Positions 23,858 through 31,015 of a stretch of 64,000 nt of DNA are shown in pieces (position 1 is the stretch's first letter; each line of letters begins with the position of its first letter). The notes under the pieces are model-generated. The model did not search any database and was not told where the DNA came from. It worked only from the letters and a program-made list of their open reading frames with translations. The DNA is taken from contig NZ_QJQX01000085.1 of the NCBI RefSeq assembly GCF_013393185.1, forward strand, positions 95,034 through 159,033, given 5' to 3'. Made by a program: the position numbers and the translations under genes. Origin of the DNA: Sphingobium lactosutens. Lineage in GTDB: Bacteria; Pseudomonadota; Alphaproteobacteria; Sphingomonadales; Sphingomonadaceae.

Positions 23858-26686
23858 TCAGAATTGGAAGCGGAAGCCAGCCCGGTAGCTGCGCCCGATA
23901 GCGTCGTAGATGACGAGGTTGGTGCCTGCGCCCTGATTATTGAGCGGGTCCTGCGAAGCGACGACGGGCGGGGCCTTGTCGAGCACATTGTCCACCGCGA
24001 CGAAAAACTGACCTTTGCCACTGCCGACCTTCATGTCCCAGGACGCGAAGGCGTCGAGATAGAAGACCGACGGCACATGATTGCGGTTGATGTCGTTCGG
24101 GCCGAAGTCCGTTTCCATCTTCGCAGCGCCGATGAAGCGACCCTTCAGCTGCACCGTCCACGGCTCCTTGGCATAGGTCGCCGTCATCAGCCCCCGCCAG
24201 TGCGGAGAGCCCTGGAAGGAGCCCAAATTGTTGCCCGCTTCGCCCGCCCGTGTGATGATCGACGTCGTGCCGTTGGGATTGACGCTCACGATCTCCAACT
24301 TGTCGACATAGTTGGCGAGCGCGCGCAGATCGAGCGATCCACCGCCGAGGTCCGGTATCCGGTAGCCGACCTCTATGTCGACCCCGCGCGCCTGCTCGGT
24401 GCGGGCGTTGAACGGCTGGACGCTGACATCGGTCAGCACCCCGCTCGCATTACGGGTGAGCGCCGAGCAGAAGGTAGTGAGCCCAGCCGCGCAGAAGTTG
24501 ATGATCTGCTGCGAGGACGTCACCGAAATAGCATCGGAAATCTTCACGTCATAATAGTCGATCGATGCGGAGAAGCCGGGCAGGAAGCTCGGCCGGAGAA
24601 CGACACCCGCCGTCAGCGAGAGCGCCTTTTCCGGATCCAGCGCCGTATTGCCCCGGGTTGTCTGAAGTACGGTGACGGTGCGCCCCGCCTGGATGGGGTC
24701 GGAAGGGTCCGTCACGAATTGAACCAGCGATGTTCCGGCGAGGAACAGGTCGCTGATATTAGGCGCCCGAATGTCGCGCGAGCGGGTGACGCGAAACTCG
24801 ATATCGTCGATCGGCGAGTAGGAGCCGCCGATCTTCCAGGTCGTCACCCCGCCGCTGGTGCTGTAATCGGTGTAGCGAACGGCTCCGTTGAGGTCGAGCG
24901 ACTTGCCCAGCGCGCTGTCTTTTAGCACCGGTACCGCGAGTTCGGCATAGCCTTCCTTCACGTTGATGGTACCGCGATAGGGCCGTAGGTTCGATACATA
25001 GGCGATCGGAGCGGGCTGCGACGCGATCGGATCGGAATCGATAACGCCGCCGCTGTCGCGCCGAAATTCCGCACCCGCTGCCAGCGTAACCGCGCCCGCG
25101 GGCAGGTCGAACAGGTCGCCCTGGATGTTCACGCCGGCGACGAACTGCCGCATCCGCACATGCGCCAGCGACCGGAATGTCATCCAGTTTCGTTGCGCAG
25201 CGGTCAGTTCTCGGCTGCCGAACGGATTGTAGGGCACGCAGCCCGCCGCCCGCGCGGCGGGATCGGCGCATATGATGTTGCCGGCCCCGTCGTCAATGGC
25301 GTTGATGGCCGCCAGCACGCGGGACGGAATGATGTTGTTGTTGACCGCGTTGCGGATGCGGGACTCGCCATATTGAGCGGACACGTCCCACTTCCAGTTG
25401 TCGCCCAGAGACCCGCTGAACCCGACCAGGACGCGGCCAAGACGGCGGGTATTGTCCGCCTGAGGAATGCCGATGTCCTGGTTCATGTGCGACAGGTTGA
25501 AGCTGGTGATGCCCGCCGCGACCATGCGATCCCGCACGGAAGACGGCAGATAGGCGTTGTTGATCGAAATTGGTTCGGAATCAACGCGCCAGAAGGTTCC
25601 CGAATAGTTGGTGGAATGGGAATAGCCGTAGGATGCTTCAACGAAACCGGACAGGTCGTCGGTGAAGTCGTAGCTGACCCGGCCATAGAGCGACAGGTTC
25701 TTCAGTGGCGCGGCGATCTGAAGGTTGTTGAGGCTGAGGTCCGCATTCTGCGTTCCGCCCGCCTGCAACAGCCCGATCTCCACCGGGCCGAAGGGGAAGG
25801 CGGTCGACGCGACGCCGCCGCTTTCATCGAATAACGTGCCACGCAGCGGGCCGGAGATGATCAAGCCGGTGCCGGTCAGGTTGGCCGTTGCATTTGGCAA
25901 CACCAGGCGCGTGGGCGATCCCGCCGGGTTGGGCGTCAATATCTTGTAGCCCTTGTACCAGTCATGGTCGCGCAGCCATGCGTCGCCCTGATAGGCGCCG
26001 TTGAAGCTCAACACGACATGGCCGCGATCATCGTTGAAGCCTGTGCCCCAGCTAAGGTCGCCGGAAATGCTCTCCGCATCGCCGACCTCGCTGATGCCGC
26101 CCTGTATGCCGCCCTTCAGGCCCTTGAACTTGGTGTCCAGGATGAAGTTGACGACGCCGCTGACCGCGTCGGAGCCCCAGGCGGCCGAAGCGCCGCCCGT
26201 CACCACGTCAACGCGCGAGACAAGGCCCTGCGGCAGGGTGTTCACATCGACCGCGTTGGTCACGGTAGAAGGCGTCACGCGGCGGCCGTTCAACAGCACC
26301 AGCGTGCGCGCAAAGCCCAGGTTGCGCAGGTTCATGAGGTTCGCGCCGCCCAGCCCCCCGCCGGTGGTCGCCAGCGCTGTGCGCGGCGAGTTGGACGCCT
26401 GAAGCGCGGGAAGCTGATTGACATAGTCGGCGACCGTCACTGGCGCTCCGCGCCGGATTTCCTGTTCGGTGATGACGCTGACGGGTGTCGGCGCATCATA
26501 GCCATCGCGCACAATACGGGAGCCCGTGACCACGATGTCGGCGATGCTGACGGGCTGCTCGGTCGCCGGGGCGGGTGTGCTGGTCGCAGGCGCACCAGGC
26601 TGTGTAGCCGTGGCGGTTTGGGCATGGCCTGTTGTCGCAAAACCCATCGCAGTGGTCGCGCACAGCAGGAAACGAAGTCCTCGCAT
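23858..26686 (-). CDS. TonB-dependent outer-membrane receptor, 942 aa
   Basis: A signal peptide of about 22 residues (hydrophobic run, cleavage after GHA) is followed by a short TonB-box region DIVVTGSRI, a plug domain (about 45-165, with NLRNLGFARTLVLLNGRR and VDVVTGGASAAWGSDAVSGVVNF), and a long beta-barrel ending in the aromatic FRFQF. This is the sphingomonad type of TonB receptor used for large hydrophobic or aryl substrates. The second ATG (26684-26686) is preferred because AGGGAGG lies 6 bases before it. It is divergent from the VOC gene at 26900. Likely outer-membrane entry of the pathway substrate. Confidence 0.93.
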   Translation of the reverse strand: MRGLRFLLCATTAMGFATTGHAQTATATQPGAPATSTPAPATEQPVSIADIVVTGSRIVRDGYDAPTPVSVITEQEIRRGAPVTVADYVNQLPALQASNSPRTALATTGGGLGGANLMNLRNLGFARTLVLLNGRRVTPSTVTNAVDVNTLPQGLVSRVDVVTGGASAAWGSDAVSGVVNFILDTKFKGLKGGIQGGISEVGDAESISGDLSWGTGFNDDRGHVVLSFNGAYQGDAWLRDHDWYKGYKILTPNPAGSPTRLVLPNATANLTGTGLIISGPLRGTLFDESGGVASTAFPFGPVEIGLLQAGGTQNADLSLNNLQIAAPLKNLSLYGRVSYDFTDDLSGFVEASYGYSHSTNYSGTFWRVDSEPISINNAYLPSSVRDRMVAAGITSFNLSHMNQDIGIPQADNTRRLGRVLVGFSGSLGDNWKWDVSAQYGESRIRNAVNNNIIPSRVLAAINAIDDGAGNIICADPAARAAGCVPYNPFGSRELTAAQRNWMTFRSLAHVRMRQFVAGVNIQGDLFDLPAGAVTLAAGAEFRRDSGGVIDSDPIASQPAPIAYVSNLRPYRGTINVKEGYAELAVPVLKDSALGKSLDLNGAVRYTDYSTSGGVTTWKIGGSYSPIDDIEFRVTRSRDIRAPNISDLFLAGTSLVQFVTDPSDPIQAGRTVTVLQTTRGNTALDPEKALSLTAGVVLRPSFLPGFSASIDYYDVKISDAISVTSSQQIINFCAAGLTTFCSALTRNASGVLTDVSVQPFNARTEQARGVDIEVGYRIPDLGGGSLDLRALANYVDKLEIVSVNPNGTTSIITRAGEAGNNLGSFQGSPHWRGLMTATYAKEPWTVQLKGRFIGAAKMETDFGPNDINRNHVPSVFYLDAFASWDMKVGSGKGQFFVAVDNVLDKAPPVVASQDPLNNQGAGTNLVIYDAIGRSYRAGFRFQF

Positions 26687-26761
26687 CCTCATCCTCCCTT
26701 AAAAGATCCGTGACGAGGGTCGCTATGCCGACCTACCGCCAATGACCGCACCTCTTTTTAG

Positions 26762-26781
26762 CCCGCGTTATCACTCGCGCC
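26762..26781. promoter_or_regulatory. Candidate operator, type C (reverse strand TGATAACGCGGG)
   Basis: The reverse complement reads GGCGCGAGTGATAACGCGGG and matches 1145-1156 over TGATAACGCGGG. It lies 76 bases upstream of the TonB receptor start in the divergent gap with the VOC gene. Confidence 0.45.
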
Positions 26782-26784
26782 AAA

Positions 26785-26814
26785 TTAAAAAGCGTGTGAG
26801 TGCTAGTTTTTAGG
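26785..26814. promoter_or_regulatory. Weak type A/B-like site beside the type C site
   Basis: TTAAAAAGCGTGTGAGTGCTAGTTTTTAGG has A/T-rich arms around a GTGTG/AGTGC core. It shares GTGCTAGTTTTT-like halves with other sites but is a poor palindrome. It is included because it lies in the same position as better sites elsewhere. Confidence 0.25.
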
Positions 26815-26899
26815 AGCCTGCATCTTTTTTGTCGCATATGGAGAAAGGCGGCATTCGCCGGGCGCGACCTGGCTTCCACAGGGAAAAGGCTTTGAAATC

Positions 26900-27361
26900 A
26901 TGATCCTCGGTTTTCACCACGCCGGCATTGCAACGACTGACCTTCCCCGGATGCTGGATTTCTATCGCTCGATGCTGGGCTTCGAACTGGTCACGGAACG
27001 GGAATGGGCGGCGGGCAGCGACCGCCATGACGCACTCACCGGGCTGGAAAACTCTTCCGCCCGCTACGTGGTTCTACGGCTCGGCCATGCCTATCTTGAA
27101 CTTTTTCAGTATATTTCGCCGCCGCCCACTCCCAATGATGCCGACAGGCCGGTGTCAGACGCGGGCCTTACCCATATCGCCGTCGTGGTGGACGACATCG
27201 ATGCGGAGTTCACCCGGATGAGCGAAGCGGGCGTGCGCTTCCATTGCGCGCCCGGGCTGAAGGGTCCGTACCGGGCTACCTATGGGCGCGACCCGGAAGG
27301 CAACGTCTTCGAGCTGATGGAAATTTCCGATCCGACTCATCCTTACGCCCTACGCGCCTGA
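26900..27361 (+). CDS. VOC superfamily (glyoxalase-like) protein, 153 aa
   Basis: Two-module vicinal oxygen chelate protein with all four probable metal ligands: His in GFHHAGIAT, Glu in AYLELFQY, His in GLTHIAVVV and Glu in NVFELMEIS. The pattern fits glyoxalase I/epimerase-like enzymes of about 150 residues. The start ATG at 26900 has only a loose AGGGAAAAGG upstream. It is transcribed away from the TonB receptor, and its 3' end overlaps the convergent SDR gene by 19 bases. The reaction is unknown: isomerase, lyase or dioxygenase. Confidence 0.84.
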   Translation: MILGFHHAGIATTDLPRMLDFYRSMLGFELVTEREWAAGSDRHDALTGLENSSARYVVLRLGHAYLELFQYISPPPTPNDADRPVSDAGLTHIAVVVDDIDAEFTRMSEAGVRFHCAPGLKGPYRATYGRDPEGNVFELMEISDPTHPYALRA

Positions 27362-28164
27362 TCAGCCGGGCAGGGCCTTCGCGGCGGGATAACGCCCTTC
27401 GTGATCGACGCGCCATTATCGACGACGAAGGATTGGCCGTTGATCCACCGCGAGTCGTCGGAGGCGAGGTAAAGGATGAGCGAGGCGATATCCTCTGGCA
27501 CGCCGCGCTCATTCTGACCGCCCGGAACGTCGGGCAACAGCCGCGACTCGGCCCCGGCGTCTGCGCGCTTGCCCGGCATCGCCCAAACCATCGGCGTGTC
27601 GATCCCGTTGGGGAGCACCGAATTGCACCGGATGGCGAGCGCGCTCTGCGCGCAATAAACGGCGACGCAGCGGGAATAGGCATCCACAGCTCCTTTCGCC
27701 GCGCTGTAGGCGGCCACATTTGGCTCGCCCTGAGCAGCCGCGATCGACGCCATGTTGATGATCGATCCGCTGCCCGCCCGACGCATCGCCGGAATGGCGT
27801 ATTTACAACCCAGCACCACCCCGTCGACGCTAACTGCCATGATCCGGTGATAATCCGCCATATCGATGCCTTCCGGCGATCCCAACTCCACAATGCCCGC
27901 ATTATTGACCAATATGTGGAGCGCGCCATAGCGGCTTTCGATTTCGGAAATCAGGGCGGCCCATCGTTCTTCCACGCATACGTCGTGCGGCAAGAACAGC
28001 GCTCGCTCGCCGATTGAGCGGGCGAGAGCCTCTCCAGCATCCACGTCCACGTCGGTCAGCACGACTTGAGCGCCCTCGCTGGCGAAGAGGCGCGCGTCCG
28101 CCTCCCCCAGCCCCTTGGCCGCGCCCGTGACCAGCGCCACCTTGCCCGTCAGCCGCCCGCTCAT
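27343..28164 (-). CDS. Short-chain dehydrogenase/reductase, 273 aa
   Basis: A classical SDR: cofactor motif TGAAKGLG, LVNNAG, active-site Ser in NMASIAA, and YSAAK with catalytic Tyr and Lys. Asp in LTDVD after beta-2 suggests NAD rather than NADP. It oxidises or reduces a hydroxyl/ketone, resembling hydroxysteroid or cyclohexanol dehydrogenases. Single gene, divergent from the flavin dehydrogenase at 28394; the gap holds two palindromic sites. The extended C terminus after the core is Pro/Arg-rich. Confidence 0.9.
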   Translation of the reverse strand: MSGRLTGKVALVTGAAKGLGEADARLFASEGAQVVLTDVDVDAGEALARSIGERALFLPHDVCVEERWAALISEIESRYGALHILVNNAGIVELGSPEGIDMADYHRIMAVSVDGVVLGCKYAIPAMRRAGSGSIINMASIAAAQGEPNVAAYSAAKGAVDAYSRCVAVYCAQSALAIRCNSVLPNGIDTPMVWAMPGKRADAGAESRLLPDVPGGQNERGVPEDIASLILYLASDDSRWINGQSFVVDNGASITKGVIPPRRPCPADQARRA

Positions 28165-28213
28165 GACAAGCGGAATCCGTGCTGCACGCGAGTTGTCGAC
28201 GTTCCTGATCGAA

Positions 28214-28237
28214 TATATATAGCACGTGCTACAAATT
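28214..28237. promoter_or_regulatory. Candidate operator, type A/B (TAGCACGTGCTA)
   Basis: TAGCACGTGCTA is a perfect 12-base palindrome between A/T flanks, 50-70 bases upstream of the minus-strand SDR start. ATAGCACGTG is identical to the site at 14653-14685. Confidence 0.5.
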
Positions 28238-28269
28238 GCCGCTTAGCCATTGCCATCCGCTCCTTCTCG

Positions 28270-28301
28270 GCATATTCAAGCCAGATGGCTTGTTTTTCCA
28301 C
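28270..28301. promoter_or_regulatory. Candidate operator, type A palindrome (CAAGCCAGATGGCTTG)
   Basis: CAAGCCA/TGGCTTG are perfect 7-base arms around GA, followed by TTTTTCC. It lies about 93 bases upstream of the flavin dehydrogenase start at 28394. Confidence 0.5.
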
Positions 28302-28393
28302 GGCCGGTTGAAGGCGTCAATGGAAAGCTGGCCGATGATGCGGATGGCGATACCGCTGACGCGTCGGAACAAACGGATCACAGGAGAGAGTGC

Positions 28394-30151
28394 GTGACGG
28401 GCGAGGGAGACAAGCTGAACGGCGATCTCACATGCGATGTTCTGGTCATCGGCAGCGGCGGTGGCGCGCTCACCGCTGCGGTTACCGCTCGCAAGGCCGG
28501 CATGAAGGTCATCGTTGCGGAAAAGCAGGATGTGTTCGGCGGCACCACGGCGACGTCGGGCGGCATGCTGTGGATTCCGGGCAATCATCATTCGCCCGCG
28601 ATCCAGCAGAAGCTGGGCGAACCGGACAGCCTGGAAAAGGTGCGCACCTATATTCTGCAGGAGGCGGGCAATTATGCCGAGGTCGACCGGATCGACGCCT
28701 TCCTGAAATATGGCCCGGAAATGGTCGAATTTCTGGAGCGGGAAACGCACGTCAAGTTCGAAGGGATGGAATATCCTGATTATTATTTCAAGAATCCGAA
28801 TGCGGCCAAGACGCGGTCGCTGATCGCTGCCGAATATGACGCTAAGAAGCTGGGCAAGCATTTCAAGGAACTGAAGCGCCAGCTGCCGCAATTGCTCTTC
28901 CTTGGCTTCGCCATCGGCTCGTCCGTCGAAATGCAGCAATTCTTCAAGGCTGGCCGTTCGCCCAAGGCGTTCCTGGCGGTCGCAGGCAAAATGGCGCTGC
29001 ACCTGGTCCAGACCGCCATCTACGGAGGCGCACGGAGAGTGGTCCGCGGCGGGGCGCTCATCACGCGCCTGGCGCAAAGCTGCTTCGAACTCGACATACC
29101 GATACTGCTCAATTCCCCAGCCAAAAGCCTGATCAAGGAAGGCGATGTCGTGCGCGGAGCCATAGTCGATGGCCCGAACGGACCGCGCCGCATCGTGGCC
29201 AGACATGCCGTGATCCTGGGCAGCGGCGGCTTTCCCTATGACAACAAGCGGCGCGGGGAAGCCTATCCGCCCAACGCCTTTGACGGAACGCCGCGCTCCG
29301 TCGCCAATCCGGGCAACACCGGCGACGGCGCACGCATGGCCGAAGGCGTGGGCGGCGTATTCGGCAGCGACGTGTCGAACGCGGGGGCATGGATGCCGAC
29401 ATCGGTTCAGCCCAACATCGAGGGCCCGAAGGGTGTATGGCCTCATTTGGTCGACCGGCTGAAGCCCGGCTTCATCTGCGTCACCCGTCATGGCAAGCGG
29501 TTCGGCAATGAAAGCTGCGCCTATTCCAGCTTCGTGCCACAGATCATCGAGGCGACGCGCGGCGACAAGTTTGGCTTCTGCTGGCTGATCGGCGACAAGG
29601 CCGCGATCGACAAGTGGGGCATGGGCCGAGTGCGTCCGAGCCCGCTGCCGCGAAAGAACTACATCAAATCCGGCTATCTGATCGAGGCACCGACTATCGC
29701 TGCACTGGCTCAGAAGATTGACGTCGATCCTGAGGCGTTGGTTGAGACGGTGGAGCGCTTCAACGGCTTTGCCAAGCAGGGCATTGATCCCGATTTCCAG
29801 CGCGGGGCGGATGACTATGACGCCTACCAGGGCGATGACGAGAATAAATGGCCTAATCCATGCCTCGGCCCCCTAGAAAAAGGCCCTTATTATGCGATCA
29901 AAATGTTCGCAGGCGAAATTGGGACCTTCGCCGGTATCAATGTCGACAAATATGCTCGCGTGATCGATGAAGCCGGGCAACCCATCAAGGGACTTTATGC
30001 CGTCGGCAACGACCAGAAGAGTGTATTCGGCGGCGCCTATCCCGGTGCTGGCGCGACATTAGGCCCCGGCATGACCTTCGGCTATGTGGCCGGGCGCCAT
30101 GTGGCGGGAAAAATCGTCGATGAAATGCCGGCCAAAGAAGAGGCGATGTGA
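28394..30151 (+). CDS. FAD-binding dehydrogenase, 3-ketosteroid-delta1-dehydrogenase-like, 585 aa
   Basis: Flavoprotein of the fumarate reductase/KstD group. The N-terminal dinucleotide fold is DVLVIGSGGGALTAAVTARKAG, with an acidic residue ending beta-2 (VIVAEK). The C-terminal FAD motif YPGAGATLGPGMTFGYVAGRH is typical of delta1-dehydrogenases. It introduces a C=C bond next to a ring ketone. The GTG at 28394 is chosen on AGGAGA 7 bases upstream; the frame extends up to 28250 but that part covers the palindrome. Length is close to KstD. The relation suggests a cyclic ketone substrate but does not prove a steroid. Confidence 0.88.
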   Translation: MTGEGDKLNGDLTCDVLVIGSGGGALTAAVTARKAGMKVIVAEKQDVFGGTTATSGGMLWIPGNHHSPAIQQKLGEPDSLEKVRTYILQEAGNYAEVDRIDAFLKYGPEMVEFLERETHVKFEGMEYPDYYFKNPNAAKTRSLIAAEYDAKKLGKHFKELKRQLPQLLFLGFAIGSSVEMQQFFKAGRSPKAFLAVAGKMALHLVQTAIYGGARRVVRGGALITRLAQSCFELDIPILLNSPAKSLIKEGDVVRGAIVDGPNGPRRIVARHAVILGSGGFPYDNKRRGEAYPPNAFDGTPRSVANPGNTGDGARMAEGVGGVFGSDVSNAGAWMPTSVQPNIEGPKGVWPHLVDRLKPGFICVTRHGKRFGNESCAYSSFVPQIIEATRGDKFGFCWLIGDKAAIDKWGMGRVRPSPLPRKNYIKSGYLIEAPTIAALAQKIDVDPEALVETVERFNGFAKQGIDPDFQRGADDYDAYQGDDENKWPNPCLGPLEKGPYYAIKMFAGEIGTFAGINVDKYARVIDEAGQPIKGLYAVGNDQKSVFGGAYPGAGATLGPGMTFGYVAGRHVAGKIVDEMPAKEEAM

Positions 30152-30231
30152 CCCGGCGATAAAGCTGCGATGAAAGGCTCGTCCCGCAGTCCGAGACTTG
30201 CAAACGGGACTTGATCGATCAAGATGCGCTG

Positions 30232-30972
30232 ATGACAGAAGCAGCATCGCCGGCTGAGGACTCGGCTGTGATACAAAAACATGGTCTCTTCGCGCCCCGC
30301 CGACCCGGACCACGCGAACAGGCGGCTATCGCCACCCGCATCAAGCTCGTGCTGGCGGCCGAAACCCTGTTTGGCGAAAAGGGTGTCGACGCCGTGTCGC
30401 TGCGGGAAATAGCCGGAACTGCTGGGCAATTGAACAGCAATGCCACGCAATATCATTTTGGTGACAAGGAGACCTTGATCCAGGCGATTTTCGAGTATCG
30501 CGGCCGGCAGTTTGAACCCGCGCGCCTGGCCATGCTTGAACGGCTGGAAGAGGAAGGCCGGCTTCTCGACGTCAGGGGGCTGATGCAGGTGCTGTGCTTG
30601 CCTTATCTTTCGGCGAGAAGTGCGGCGGGCAGATATAGCTACGCCGCGTTCCTCAGCCAGTATCTTACCAAACTGGGATCAGCAGGCATAACGCATCCGT
30701 TCTCGCAGGGCGACATCGCCCCGGCGTATAATCGACTTTTTTCTCTGTTGAAACAGCGGCTAAACTATCTGCCGCCGAACCTTGCGGTCCGTCGGGCAGG
30801 TATGGCCTCGCTCAGCTTCTGCGGCATGCTCATCCGATGGGAAAGCACGCGCGAGGGCTATGCCACACTCACGCTACGGCAGTTGGTGTTGGATACTCTG
30901 GAGCAAATTACGGCGGCCGTCGGCGCGCCCGCCGCTTACGAAGGCAGCTATGTCTTCCCCATAGAGGCATAG
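30232..30972 (+). CDS. TetR/AcrR-family transcriptional regulator, 246 aa
   Basis: HTH region: AAETLFGEKGVDAVSLREIAGTAG then NATQYHFGDKETLIQAIF. The rest is an all-helical ligand domain. Similar in the HTH and in the following region (LPYLS, YAKFLSQ/YAAFLSQ) to the regulator at 33773-34579, so these two are related to each other more than to the one at 18326. The ATG at 30232 is preferred to a TTG at 30211. It lies 80 bases after the flavin dehydrogenase on the same strand and may regulate it and the sulfatase. Confidence 0.85.
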   Translation: MTEAASPAEDSAVIQKHGLFAPRRPGPREQAAIATRIKLVLAAETLFGEKGVDAVSLREIAGTAGQLNSNATQYHFGDKETLIQAIFEYRGRQFEPARLAMLERLEEEGRLLDVRGLMQVLCLPYLSARSAAGRYSYAAFLSQYLTKLGSAGITHPFSQGDIAPAYNRLFSLLKQRLNYLPPNLAVRRAGMASLSFCGMLIRWESTREGYATLTLRQLVLDTLEQITAAVGAPAAYEGSYVFPIEA

Positions 30973-30981
30973 CTGCGCCAG

Positions 30982-31005
30982 CCCTCATCCGCGCCAGAAT
31001 GAGGG
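30982..31005. terminator. Hairpin between convergent TetR and sulfatase genes
   Basis: CCCTCAT / ATGAGGG with a 10-base loop; a second short GGGGGAGCCCCCC stem follows. No T-run follows on either side. Confidence 0.45.
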
Positions 31006-31015
31006 GGAGCCCCCC

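Noticed and set aside
25964..26713. Plus-strand frame opposite the TonB receptor
   Set aside because: Runs over the receptor's signal peptide and plug coding region; no domain.
28250..28393. N-terminal extension of the KstD-like protein
   Set aside because: Would translate through the 28270-28301 palindrome; GTG 28394 has a clear AGGAGA site.
28229..29491. Minus-strand frame opposite the KstD-like gene
   Set aside because: Antisense shadow; would cover the divergent promoter and its palindromes.
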